Source of the DNA: Desulfurobacterium thermolithotrophum DSM 11699
GTDB taxonomy: Bacteria > Aquificota > Aquificia > Desulfurobacteriales > Desulfurobacteriaceae
Assembly: GCF_000191045.1 (NCBI RefSeq)
Contig: NC_015185.1
Coordinates: forward strand, 750,501 to 814,500
DNA: 64,000 nucleotides
Direction: 5' to 3'
Position numbers and translations under genes: made by a program. Below are positions 53,116 to 61,637 of the stretch, piece after piece. Every line of letters starts with the position of its first letter. The first letter of the stretch is position 1. The notes under the pieces were generated by a model. It saw only the letters and a program-made list of their open reading frames with translations. It had not been told where the DNA came from and searched no databases.

Positions 53116-54173
53116 TGTTCGAGTTCAATACATGGTGGACACCTTGATGACTTCTAATATAGTCCTCAAACTTCTCAGCGGGAGTCTTGTAATTTAAAGA
53201 GTGATGGGGTCTAAGAAAGTTGTAAATCTTTAAATACTCAAAAAGTTTTTTATTCATCTCATCAACAGTCGGTTCTGTTCCTTCTATCATCCATAGTTCA
53301 CTTTCTGTCGTTTGAATAAACCTTTCTACATGCGCATTAGTCTTGGGAGATTTCGGATAACTAAAGTAGTGTTCTATCCCTTTTCTTTTAAGATATTCGT
53401 CTAACTCCCCTAAAAATTCGCTCCCGTTATCCGTTTGAACTTTCTCTATCTTGAAGGGAAGAAATTTTTCAAGTTCTTCAAAAAACCTTCTTCCGCTCCT
53501 GCTGCTTTTTGTAGAATAAACCTTGGCAAATGCTATTCGGGTGAACTTGTCTATTGCCGTGAACTGGTAAAAGGTTTTACCGCACCAGTAGAGGTATTTA
53601 ACGTCCATGAGGATTGTTCCTGGTTTGTCTGCTCTTAGTCCTTTTCTGGTGCGGTTCTTTTTCCCTTTCTGTTTCTTCCTCTTGTAGGTACTTTTTAGTT
53701 TCCAGGTTCTTTCTATTAGTCCGTGTCTTTTGAGAGTTCTGTAAACTGTAGAGGATGATATTTTTACATTTAGGTATCTTTCCATGAAGGCTGCTATCTT
53801 TTCTTTGCTCCAGGTTAGGGAATTTTTCCCTTATTGTGACGATGATGTGTTCTATTTCAGGTTCTATTTGTGGTTGTCTTACTTTATGAGGTCTTTTGCT
53901 TCTGTCTTGGAGTCCTTCTATCCCGTACTTGTCGTATCTTTTTTTCCACTTGTAGAAGGTTGTTGGACTGATGCCAAAGTATCTGCATGTTTTTCTGGCG
54001 TTGCCTGTTTTGTGGTAGTACTCTATCCATTTGAGTCTCCTTTTAACGTTTCTGTCTTTTGTTAGGTCAAGTTTCTTTTTTACTCTTCTTCCTTCTTTCA
54101 GGGTTTCTTTGAATGCTGTATTTGTGCTTGATATATGGAGGGATGTTCCTTTGAATCTTTTCAATTGTTTCAT
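53116..54173 (-). pseudogene. IS B4 transposase, frameshifted
   Basis: Start ATG 54173. One additional base in a G/C run (near 53818-53820, GGTTAGGGAA against GGTTAGGAA in B3) breaks the frame after REKFP, and the first part ends in another frame at 53598. The remaining frame (MERYLNVKISSS onward) is open and has no stop in the element; it runs to 53042, just touching the rpsU start codon. Confidence 0.88.
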
Positions 54174-54241
54174 CGGTGGACACCTCCTTGTGGTATTCAA
54201 AGGTTATTGTAGGGTGTCCACCTTCTATCTGAACTTCAACA
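53116..54241 (-). mobile_element. Insertion sequence B, copy 4
   Basis: 1126 bp from TGTTCGAG to TTCAACA, flanked by GTTCA on both sides (53111-53115 and 54242-54246). It is one base longer than B3, consistent with a frameshift insertion. IS A2 lies 10 bases beyond. Confidence 0.92.
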
Positions 54242-55216
54242 GTTCATATTCGAGAGTGTTTGAAAAATCATCCAGACAAAGAACAAAACTCCCATGTTAA
54301 AGAGGATAAACTTAGCTAAAACAAACAGTTGAGCTATATGAAAGCTCTTTGTTCTCTCGTAACTTCCAACATCCTGCTTAACTTCTCCAAAAATACTCTC
54401 TATCAGTCCTCTAAACCTGTAAATTTCATCAGATTCTAAAAGCTCTTTGCATTTAAGCCTAATCTCAGATTTAATTCCCTTCCTTAATGTTTCTCTCACC
54501 TTTATGTAAGGCTTTAAGCCTACTAACAGAACAAGCTCAATAAACTTAATGCTGTCATAAGCTTTGTCTCCTAAAAATGGCTTTCCTTTCAAAGCTCTCC
54601 ATATAAATCCCCTTTCGTTTAACCACCTAACTATTTTCTCTCCAAGTTTCACTTCCGAAGCGTAACTCTCTCCAGGTAATGCAGTAAGAATGAACCTTTT
54701 TCCATCTTTTAGATGAACGCTTAATACAACAACTTTAACGTGGCTTTTTACCTCCTTTATCTCTTTGCCTCTTAGAATTTTCAATGGATAAATCTCATTG
54801 TATTTGAAGCCAGTTCCATCTATTATCAGAAATCTTAGTTCTTTATGATACTTCCCTAAGAGTCTTCGAGAGACAAAGTTCAGAAAATCTACAAGGAGAA
54901 TGGAAGGTAGTTGCTTGAGTCGGTAATAATAGGTTGAAAAATCAGGAATATTCTCTCTTCCAAATATCTGAACTGCCAAATATTCAAGGTCTCTGAATGA
55001 TAGGTTCCAGGCTACTTGGAGGAAAAGAAGGGTAAGAATTATCTCGTCAGGGTATTTCTTGGGTCTTCCTCTTTTGGTTTTAAAAGGATATAAATATACC
55101 AGTACAGCCTGTCCTCTCCGGTTCATGTATGTTTTTGATAGGTTGAGTACTTTGTGGAAATTTAGTCTTTTCGCTTTCATACCGGAGAGGATAGGCTTTT
55201 TTCTTAATTTTGGCAA
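54236..55216 (-). CDS. DDE transposase of IS A2
   Basis: 326 residues as read, nearly identical to A1 (one visible difference: GSYERTKS against GSYEKTKS near 288). DDE residues as in A1 (LIIDGTGF, FLGDKAYDS, LIESIFGEVK). Again no stop within the element; the frame leaves through the left repeat (QTLS) and ends NMNC in the flanking DNA. Confidence 0.87.
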   Translation of the reverse strand: MPKLRKKPILSGMKAKRLNFHKVLNLSKTYMNRRGQAVLVYLYPFKTKRGRPKKYPDEIILTLLFLQVAWNLSFRDLEYLAVQIFGRENIPDFSTYYYRLKQLPSILLVDFLNFVSRRLLGKYHKELRFLIIDGTGFKYNEIYPLKILRGKEIKEVKSHVKVVVLSVHLKDGKRFILTALPGESYASEVKLGEKIVRWLNERGFIWRALKGKPFLGDKAYDSIKFIELVLLVGLKPYIKVRETLRKGIKSEIRLKCKELLESDEIYRFRGLIESIFGEVKQDVGSYERTKSFHIAQLFVLAKFILFNMGVLFFVWMIFQTLSNMNC

Positions 55217-55231
55217 TTTTCAAACACCCTC
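54252..55231 (-). mobile_element. Insertion sequence A, copy 2 (980 bp)
   Basis: Same length and ends as A1. Target duplication AGTTCATATTC at 54241-54251 and 55232-55242. The duplicated sequence begins with the last base of IS B4 and includes B4's own GTTCA, so A2 inserted after B4. Confidence 0.92.
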
Positions 55232-55253
55232 AGTTCATATTCAAACTTAACAA

Positions 55254-56696
55254 CTAATTTTCCAAAACTATATATTCAACGACAGTTCTTACAGGCTGTC
55301 CTGTAGCTCCTGGAGAATAATATTTCCATTCCTTATCAAGAAATGCAGGACCTGCAATATCAATGTGAGCCCAAGATTTTACTTTTTCAAAATCAACAAA
55401 GTTCTGTAAAAAGAGAGCAGCTGTTATTGCTCCACCGTATCTTGTCTTTCCAACGTTTTGAAGGTCAGAATATGCTCCTTTAATATCTTCTTTTAGATCT
55501 TCATCTAATGGCATTCTCCACATTTTCTCGCCGGTTTCAGCTGATAGTTTAAGGAAAGTATTTGCCAGTTTATCATCATTTGTAAAAAGTCCTGAAGTAT
55601 AGTATCCAAGAGCAACTACACAGGCCCCAGTTAATGTTGCCATATCAATCATTACATCTGGTTCAAGTTCAGAACCGTAAATAAGAGCATCTGCCAGTAT
55701 AAGCCTTCCTTCAGCATCTGTAGAGTGGATTTCAACGCTTTTTCCATTCTTATAAACAATAATATCGTCAGGTCTATAAGCCTTTCCACCTGGCATATTT
55801 TCAACGGTCGGAATAAGAGCATGAATTTCCACATCTGGTTTTAGTTCTCCAACTGCTTTCATTATTCCAAGAACTGCACAAGCACCAGCTTTATCTGATT
55901 TCATCGTTTTCATAAACTGTTCTGGTTTTATGTTAAGTCCACCACTATCAAAGGTTACACCTTTCCCAACGATTGCAATTTTCTTTTTAGGATTTTTAGG
56001 TTTGTAAGTTATATGAATAAATCTAGGAGGATTTTTACTTCCCTTTCCTACTGTAAGAATTCCAAACATTTTGTTCTTTTCTAGTTCCTTTTCCTTAAAA
56101 ACTTTGCACTTGAAACCGTACTTTTCGGAAAGCTCCTTTGCGATTTCTGCAAGCTTTTCAGGAGTTACTACATTTCCTGGTTCATTTACTATATCTCTTG
56201 TAAAGTTTGCAGCTTCAGCCAAGACATAACCAGATTCAAAATCTTTTTTATACTCTTTTTCACCAGCAACAGTTACTTTTTCTAACTCAAACTTTTCTTC
56301 TTCTTTACTTTTGTACTTATTGAAAGAATAATTGCCAAGTACAATTCCTTCTGCAAGAGCTTTTGCAGCTTTCTCTTTTAGTTTGTCCACACCAAAAAGT
56401 TCAAAGACTACTTTTTTAGCTTTTATTCTCTTTGCACTCTTTATTCCTTTTGCTGCTGCAAGTCTTACAACGTCAGTCTTAAGCTCAGTCTTTTTACCAA
56501 GCCCTACATAGATTAAAGTTTTAAAGTTTTCTGTACCGGGAACAGTTACAACTTCTCCTAACTTACCTGAAAAACTTAAGCTTTTAAGCTGGGCTACTTC
56601 TTCTTTTGTAAGATTTTTTAATCCTTCATAAACTCCAATTACAAGAGCATCTCCTTTTTTGTTGGCAGGAAGTTCATGAGTGTATGTTATTTTCAT
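55254..56696 (-). CDS. pepA: Leucyl aminopeptidase (M17)
   Basis: 480 residues. Metal and active-site blocks KGVTFDSGGLNIKP near 248, MKSDKAGACAVLG near 263 and the signature NTDAEGRLILADAL (here HSTDAEGRLILADAL) near 330. Two-metal cytosolic exopeptidase. Upstream gap 56697-56838 holds no gene; downstream lies IS A2. Confidence 0.94.
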   Translation of the reverse strand: MKITYTHELPANKKGDALVIGVYEGLKNLTKEEVAQLKSLSFSGKLGEVVTVPGTENFKTLIYVGLGKKTELKTDVVRLAAAKGIKSAKRIKAKKVVFELFGVDKLKEKAAKALAEGIVLGNYSFNKYKSKEEEKFELEKVTVAGEKEYKKDFESGYVLAEAANFTRDIVNEPGNVVTPEKLAEIAKELSEKYGFKCKVFKEKELEKNKMFGILTVGKGSKNPPRFIHITYKPKNPKKKIAIVGKGVTFDSGGLNIKPEQFMKTMKSDKAGACAVLGIMKAVGELKPDVEIHALIPTVENMPGGKAYRPDDIIVYKNGKSVEIHSTDAEGRLILADALIYGSELEPDVMIDMATLTGACVVALGYYTSGLFTNDDKLANTFLKLSAETGEKMWRMPLDEDLKEDIKGAYSDLQNVGKTRYGGAITAALFLQNFVDFEKVKSWAHIDIAGPAFLDKEWKYYSPGATGQPVRTVVEYIVLEN

Positions 56697-56838
56697 TTCT
56701 TGCCTCCTCTTTTAAAAATTTCTGTTTTATCAAAACCAGTTTAATTATAAACTTTAAAGCCAAAATAGCCACAGGAAAAGTATAGGTTAAAATATTCTTG
56801 AAAAGAATTTATCTATAGTTAGTCACAATGGAGATAGA

Positions 56839-56960
56839 GTCAACTACTCCTCCCTGACGGAAGGAGCTTGTAGCTGATGCTACCAGGTAGCACCGCTACA
56901 TTGGGACGGTTGACAGCGCCCCACTGGGAGGGATATACCACTCCCAGTCCCGACTTCTCC
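56839..56960 (-). ncRNA. Candidate omega-RNA of E2
   Basis: Structured sequence at the tnpB 3' end: an inverted repeat GACTGGGAGTGGTATATCCCTCCCAGT-like region (56920-56950), GCTACCTGGTAGC and the terminal 8-bp hairpin. By analogy with TnpB systems the guide would be the flanking minus-strand DNA from 56838 (TCTATCTCCATTG...). Inferred from position. Confidence 0.45.
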
Positions 56961-58073
56961 TCTTTGGAGAGAAGCCAGATAGTTTTTAACTATGTTCCTG
57001 CTGGCGTTAAGGTCAGCGTTAAGGGAGTAACTACAATGTTTGCAGACAAAGTGAGACTGGTCAATTCGGTTAGAACGAGAAATGTGTCCGCATCTGCTAC
57101 ACTTTTGAGAGGTGTAGCGTGCATCTACATAGACCACTCTTATTCCCTTAGCTTGAGCTTTATACTCTATAAACTGCTGGAGCTGTGCAAAGTTCCAGCT
57201 GTGTATCCAGCGTCTATTTTGCTTGTTAACCTTAATCCTTTTCCTGATTCCTTTGAGCTTCTCAAGGACAATTACTCCACCAGCAGGAACAAGGCTAACT
57301 ATCTCCTTTGCTATCCTATGGTTAATAGCAGTCCGAAACCGTTTCTCCTTCTGGGAAAGTGTCTTGAGGTGCCTCTTTGCAGAAGGAGTGCCTTTGGACT
57401 GCAATCTCTTGCGAAGTGCAAAATATCTTTCGGAAACTGCCCTTATGTGTCCCCCATCAAAGAACTTGTTAATTTTTCCGTCAGGAGTAGAAACTACCGC
57501 AAGGTTACGGAGACCAAGGTCAACTCCGACAAAGTAGTTAACAGGTTCTACATCGGGGAATTCCTTTTCACAGGTAATGTTGAGAAAGAACTTTTTAAGT
57601 CTCTTGTCATACTTGAGATTCGCAGAAGTAACTCTCCAGTCAAGGTATTGCTTGAAGTAATCAGGAACTTTTACCTTAAACTTCTGTCTTCCTTTAACGG
57701 TAGCGAGGGAGACTTCTTCTCTTTCCAGCCAAACAGTATAGGAACGCCTATCATAACGGATAGCAGGATTGTTGCTCTGAGGACATTTGCTTTTGAGTCC
57801 TTTCTTCTTTCTCTTGATTGCAGATTTGAGGCTTTCAGTAGCTACAACCCTTGCAGAAATAACGAGTTGAGAAGGGAGAGAGGTTTTTTCTCTTACCGTG
57901 TAATAGGTAAGTTTGTGGAGCTCAATCCCGTTCCAAGTTTTTGCACTCCAACCAACTTTACAAGTATAGTTGTAGGCAAACTTATACTGCTCAATGGTTT
58001 CAAGGAGTGTTTGTTTCTGTTCTTCAGTAGGTTTAAGAACAAGTTTAAGAGTGCGTTGCAGTTTCATATTCAT
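56880..58073 (-). CDS. tnpB: TnpB RNA-guided nuclease (E2)
   Basis: 397 residues, only distantly similar to the E1 TnpB. RuvC-like D in YFVGVDLGLRNLAVV near 182, E in GVIVLEKLKGIRKR near 270, zinc ribbon CSRCGHISRS...CKHCSYSL near 335-355 and final D in NADLNASRNIVKNYL near 358. All catalytic and zinc residues are intact. The C-terminal 25 residues (GTGSGISLPVGRCQPSQ) overlap the presumed omega-RNA. Confidence 0.9.
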   Translation of the reverse strand: MNMKLQRTLKLVLKPTEEQKQTLLETIEQYKFAYNYTCKVGWSAKTWNGIELHKLTYYTVREKTSLPSQLVISARVVATESLKSAIKRKKKGLKSKCPQSNNPAIRYDRRSYTVWLEREEVSLATVKGRQKFKVKVPDYFKQYLDWRVTSANLKYDKRLKKFFLNITCEKEFPDVEPVNYFVGVDLGLRNLAVVSTPDGKINKFFDGGHIRAVSERYFALRKRLQSKGTPSAKRHLKTLSQKEKRFRTAINHRIAKEIVSLVPAGGVIVLEKLKGIRKRIKVNKQNRRWIHSWNFAQLQQFIEYKAQAKGIRVVYVDARYTSQKCSRCGHISRSNRIDQSHFVCKHCSYSLNADLNASRNIVKNYLASLQRGEVGTGSGISLPVGRCQPSQCSGATW

Positions 58074-58103
58074 ATATTACTTCAATACCTGCAAACTTTC
58101 AAG

Positions 58104-58146
58104 TGCGGTCTCTTCCTCTCCCTGACGGAAGGGGTCTCCAACCGCA
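58104..58146 (-). repeat. Upstream-end nested hairpin of E2
   Basis: Minus-strand outer stem TGCGGT / ACCGCA encloses CCCCTTCC-GTCA-GGGAGAGG (one mismatch and a G-T pair). Near-identical to the solo remnant at 15456-15500. Confidence 0.65.
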
Positions 58147-58158
58147 AGGAGGAAAAAG

Positions 58159-58827
58159 ATGAAAAGTATTATAGCCATAATGATAATGATTTTCTCGTTT
58201 TATAACTCAGTAGCACAGGAATGTCCCAGTTTTTCAGAAGCACAGGCTATACTTAATAGAACACTAAAGACACCTTTAACTATTAAAGAAATTAAAAATC
58301 TGAAAAGCTTTTCCGCTTGCAAAATTTCTACACATGAAGGAGAAACCTTCTTTTTATCCCATGATAAAAGGTTTCTAATAGAAGGAATTTTGTTAAAGAT
58401 TCCTTCTTTTGTCCTTTCTTTTAAAGACTATGGCATTTTAAAAAGGAACGTTCTTTTTTCTATTGGAAGTGGTAAAGAGATAATTGTCCTTACTAATCCT
58501 TTATGTAAAGCTTGCCAAGAAAATAAGCAAAAATTAACTAAATTGGCAAAAAAATTCCGTTTAAGCTTTGTAATGGTCGGTTTTAGCAAAAAGGAAATAG
58601 CCGCTGCTTCTAACGCGGTTTGTAAGAAAAAAAATATTAATGATCTCTTTAGTTTAGAAGAAAATCTAGATGTATGTGATACAGGAAAACTAAAGGTTTG
58701 GACAGTTTCAGATATCTTGAGAAGATATGGAATAACAGGAACTCCTGTTTTTGTTTTTCCAGATAGAAAAGTAGCAGTTGGTATTAGTGATTTTGAAAGA
58801 ATGCTAACCAAGTTCACACTTCACTAA
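58159..58827 (+). CDS. DsbC/DsbG-like periplasmic thiol-disulfide protein
   Basis: 222 residues. Signal peptide MKSIIAIMIMIFSFYNSVAQ, an N-terminal dimerisation-like domain with CPSFSEAQAIL, then a thioredoxin fold with the CxxC active site NPLCKACQENKQKL near 115 and the cis-proline motif ITGTPVFVFPDRK near 194. A second cysteine pair (NAVCKKK, LDVCDTG) resembles DsbC. AAGGAGG ribosome site adjoining E2. Confidence 0.8.
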   Translation: MKSIIAIMIMIFSFYNSVAQECPSFSEAQAILNRTLKTPLTIKEIKNLKSFSACKISTHEGETFFLSHDKRFLIEGILLKIPSFVLSFKDYGILKRNVLFSIGSGKEIIVLTNPLCKACQENKQKLTKLAKKFRLSFVMVGFSKKEIAAASNAVCKKKNINDLFSLEENLDVCDTGKLKVWTVSDILRRYGITGTPVFVFPDRKVAVGISDFERMLTKFTLH

Positions 58828-58849
58828 TCACTTTTTTCTCTTTATTTGT

Positions 58850-59202
58850 TGGTGGAGGTGGCGGGATTCGAACCCGCGTCCGGAGATGCGGTTCAGGTAG
58901 CTTCTACACGCTTAGCCTGTGTTTTGCTTTCTCACTCCAGGGTTAGCCCACAGGCAGGCGCCCTGGAGCCAGCCTTCTCTTTTCTCGGCTACCACCTCGA
59001 AGGCGAAGGTGGTAACCCAGCCCATCTCTCTGGCGCCCTACCCGGAACCGATGGGCTAAGCTCCGGGGGACGTCGCTGCGTTAATTAGGCAGCGAGAGCA
59101 AGTTCTTCGTTGGCAACTATCTTGGGTGCCTTTTTTACGAGGTTGGCTCCTCGGCGTGCCACTACCTGAACCTTTGCATCCCCGTCGAAACCAGTCACCC
59201 CC
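58850..59202 (-). ncRNA. ssrA: Transfer-messenger RNA (tmRNA)
   Basis: Minus strand. 5' end GGGGGTGACTGGTTTCGACGG and 3' end GGGTTCGAATCCCGCCACCTCCACCA. The 7-bp acceptor stem GGGGGTG pairs with CACCTCC (one G-U). The internal frame encodes a tag ending KKAPKIVANEELALAA then TAA, with the LAA degradation signal. Pseudoknot-like GC-rich repeats fill the rest. CCA is encoded. Length 353 bases. Confidence 0.95.
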
Positions 59203-59260
59203 GTATTCTACTGTCCAAAACTAAATATATGCTCGATTTGCAAATTTACAAAAAATATAA

Positions 59261-59284
59261 AACCCTCCCTAAATAGGGAGGGTT
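59261..59284 (-). terminator. Terminator after metK
   Basis: An 11-bp perfect inverted repeat AACCCTCCCTA / TAGGGAGGGTT with a 2-base central AA. On the minus strand it is followed by TTATATTTTTTG. It lies between metK and the tmRNA gene. Confidence 0.85.
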
Positions 59285-59307
59285 AGAAGATAGAAATACA
59301 AATCTAA

Positions 59308-60504
59308 TTAATAAACTGTTATTTCCTCTTCAACAAGTTTTTTCCAAGTATTTTTCATCTCAGAGAGGCAGTCCTTAACGATAGTATCTATTCTTGATTG
59401 GAAACTTTCAGGTTTTTCAGAAGTTCTTATCTTTACATCAACAGCAAGCGGTTCATTAACAGGTTTACCAATCTGACTAACCATATAGCAGTAAGCTTCT
59501 TCTATTTCAGGAATATTTTCAATAACAGCTTTGGCTATCTCGTTTGCCGTAATGTTATAAAGTTTTCCAACATGAGTTATTGGATTCTTACCGGCTGCAG
59601 CCTCAAGACTCATAGGTCTATATGGAGTAATAAGACCATTTACTCTGTTACCTCTTCCTACTTCTCCATCATCACCAGCTTCTGCAGAAGTTCCTGTAAC
59701 AGTTATATAAACGTTTTGGTTTTCTATGTCGTCGCCTGTATTAACGTATATTTGAACTTCTCTATTTGTAAACTTAGTAGCTACATCATAGGCAATTTTC
59801 CTAACGTTTTCTCTTTTTTCAACGTAGTCATTAATATCTTTGATATATCTATCAACAAACGCACAGGCAATCGTTACCTTTATTGTTTCGCCAATTCTAA
59901 CTCCCATTACCTTAATATCTTCCCCGAGCTCAGGGTGTATTTTCTTCAATTCTTTACTATTAAGCTTTTTTTCAATGTGATAAACAACATTTTCTACTTC
60001 ATCAAAAGGTGCATAACCAACACCAAAAGAAGTGTCATTAGAAAGAGGAACGCCTTCCTTTAACTGTCTCATATAAATGTCTACAAGATCTACAGAACCA
60101 GGTCTAATGTAAGTGTATATTCTTACATCTTTTTCAGGATCTATAGCATGGATATTTTCTCTCAACCATTTCTTTGCACTTTCTACTGCCAATTCTTCTA
60201 CAGGGATTTTCACTCCCTTATATTCTTTAATAGCTCTACCGGACAGAAAAATCTCTATAGGTTCTGTTACTTCTCCTCCCATGAACTTAGGAATTGCACT
60301 TCCACCAACTAAAAGATTTTTATCAACGTTGTGATGGAGAACAAAACCAAACTTTTCGTAGTAGAACTTACAGAGCTCTGCGGAAAGCTTTTCTGCAAGA
60401 GCATCACATATTGTGTCTGGGTGGCCAAGCCCCTTTCTTTCTACAATCTCAATCTCAGCACCATTGACTGGCTGAGTGTCCAGAGGAGTAACACGTATGT
60501 TCAT
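59308..60504 (-). CDS. S-adenosylmethionine synthetase, archaeal type
   Basis: 398 residues. Sequence blocks [20 protein letters not shown] near 26, [23 protein letters not shown] near 57, [41 protein letters not shown] near 275-315 identify the archaeal-type MAT, which is only remotely related to bacterial MetK. Makes SAM from Met and ATP. Archaeal-type MAT in place of MetK is known in Aquificota and supports the proposed lineage. Single gene with its own terminator. Confidence 0.93.
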   Translation of the reverse strand: MNIRVTPLDTQPVNGAEIEIVERKGLGHPDTICDALAEKLSAELCKFYYEKFGFVLHHNVDKNLLVGGSAIPKFMGGEVTEPIEIFLSGRAIKEYKGVKIPVEELAVESAKKWLRENIHAIDPEKDVRIYTYIRPGSVDLVDIYMRQLKEGVPLSNDTSFGVGYAPFDEVENVVYHIEKKLNSKELKKIHPELGEDIKVMGVRIGETIKVTIACAFVDRYIKDINDYVEKRENVRKIAYDVATKFTNREVQIYVNTGDDIENQNVYITVTGTSAEAGDDGEVGRGNRVNGLITPYRPMSLEAAAGKNPITHVGKLYNITANEIAKAVIENIPEIEEAYCYMVSQIGKPVNEPLAVDVKIRTSEKPESFQSRIDTIVKDCLSEMKNTWKKLVEEEITVY

Positions 60505-60579
60505 TTAACTGCCTCCTGCAAATGAATTTGGATTAGAGAAATATATCATCAATTTTCAAAAATTGGGAAAATGAAAATA

Positions 60580-61581
60580 TTACTTTTTAAGTAAATTTTC
60601 AGCTTTTTCTATAACAATTTCCGGTTTTAGATTTTTCATGCACCTAAAGTGACCTTCTGGACACCTTCTCCCACCATGAATTCCACATGGACGGCAGTAT
60701 AAGTCAATTTCTGCAACTACTCCTTTATCTTTATTATAAGGATAAAAACCAAAATCTTTTACTGTTGCTCCAAAAACTGCAACAACAGGAATATTAAAAC
60801 AACTTGCAACGTGAACAGGCGAAGAATCGTTAGAAATAAGTAGCTGTGCTTCTTTTATAACTGAAAAGAATTCTCTCAGTGTCGTTTTTCCACATAGATT
60901 AATAGTTCTCTTTTCTGCTATTTCATGAACTTTTGTACAAGGTTCCAAATCACTTTTTGAGCCTACTAAAACAACATTTTTTCCTTTTTTTAGGAAGTAC
61001 TTAGCAACTTCTCCATAATACTCTGAAAGCCACATTTTTGTTTTCCATACTGAGCCTGGGGCAAGAACTATGTAGTCTTTTTTCAAGTTAAATTTTTCAA
61101 GAGTTACTTTTGATTCAGAATTAGATATTGGGAGTTCTGGCTTTTTATCTACAACAACAGAAAACTCATCTTTTAAAGGCAATAACAGATCGAGATTCCT
61201 ATCAATTTCATGAACTTCCTTACCCTGTCTATATTTAACTCTATCAGTGTAAAGAAAACTAAACCCTGAAGTATTAAAACCTATTCTTCTTTTTATCCTG
61301 GACAAGAAAAGAAGTAGTGAAGTTCTATGAGAACGATGAGGAGAAATTACAAGATCAAAATTCTTTTCTTTTAAAAGTCTTGAAAATTTTAAAAAACCTT
61401 TCTTATTGTAAGAGATAATCTCTGACACATAGGAAAACCCTTGAAATACACTTTCAAAACCTTTTCTAACAACTATAGAGACATTAGCTTCTGGAAAACT
61501 CTTCTTTATAGACTTTATTAAAGAAGAAGTAAGAATCAAATCTCCTAAGAATGCCGTTTGAAAGATAAGAATGTTTCTCAA
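60580..61581 (-). CDS. Lipopolysaccharide heptosyltransferase (GT9)
   Basis: 333 residues from a TTG start. FQTAFLGDLILTSSLIKSIKKSFP at the start, VLAPGSVWKTKMWLSEYY near 168, NLCGKTTLREFFSVI near 225, and LLISNDSSPVHVASCFNIPVVAVFGATVKDFGFYPY near 245, the donor site of GT9 heptosyltransferases (WaaF type). Acts at the inner membrane on the LPS core. The C-terminal CRPCGIHGGRRCPEGHFRCM cysteines are typical of the WaaF group. Confidence 0.88.
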   Translation of the reverse strand: MRNILIFQTAFLGDLILTSSLIKSIKKSFPEANVSIVVRKGFESVFQGFSYVSEIISYNKKGFLKFSRLLKEKNFDLVISPHRSHRTSLLLFLSRIKRRIGFNTSGFSFLYTDRVKYRQGKEVHEIDRNLDLLLPLKDEFSVVVDKKPELPISNSESKVTLEKFNLKKDYIVLAPGSVWKTKMWLSEYYGEVAKYFLKKGKNVVLVGSKSDLEPCTKVHEIAEKRTINLCGKTTLREFFSVIKEAQLLISNDSSPVHVASCFNIPVVAVFGATVKDFGFYPYNKDKGVVAEIDLYCRPCGIHGGRRCPEGHFRCMKNLKPEIVIEKAENLLKK

Positions 61582-61601
61582 CCTTCCCTCTTAAAGTTAA
61601 C

Positions 61602-61627
61602 TATGCACGGGGTAATCCCCGCGCATA
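61602..61627 (-). terminator. Strong hairpin between tyrS and the heptosyltransferase gene
   Basis: 11-bp stem TATGCACGGGG / CCCCGCGCATA (one G-U or A-C position) with loop TAAT. It lies after the tyrS stop on the minus strand. No T-run follows, so it may be a Rho-independent terminator of weak type, an attenuating or a stabilising hairpin. Confidence 0.45.
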
Positions 61628-61637
61628 CAGCTAAATT

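Larger units (their letters stand above)
56839..58146 (-). mobile_element. TnpB-only IS200/IS605-family element E2
   Basis: Minus strand: nested hairpin at 58104-58146, tnpB, then right end hairpin CTCCTTCC-GTCA-GGGAGGAG and AGTAGTTGAC ending at 56839. No tnpA. The upstream hairpin abuts the ribosome site of the Dsb-like gene at 58159. The right-end motif is nearly that of E1. Confidence 0.75.

Noticed and set aside
56697-56838. Possible gene or RNA between pepA and E2
   Set aside because: Only AT-rich sequence and short frames; nothing beyond possible promoter DNA.
56877-58205. 442-residue plus-strand open frame
   Set aside because: It is antisense to the complete tnpB of E2, with codon use unlike its neighbours and no domain; a shadow frame.
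58846-59088. 80-residue plus-strand frame
   Set aside because: Lies antisense within the tmRNA gene.
59398-60063. 221-residue plus-strand frame
   Set aside because: Antisense to the archaeal-type SAM synthetase gene; composition rich in F, S, N and Y as expected for a shadow.
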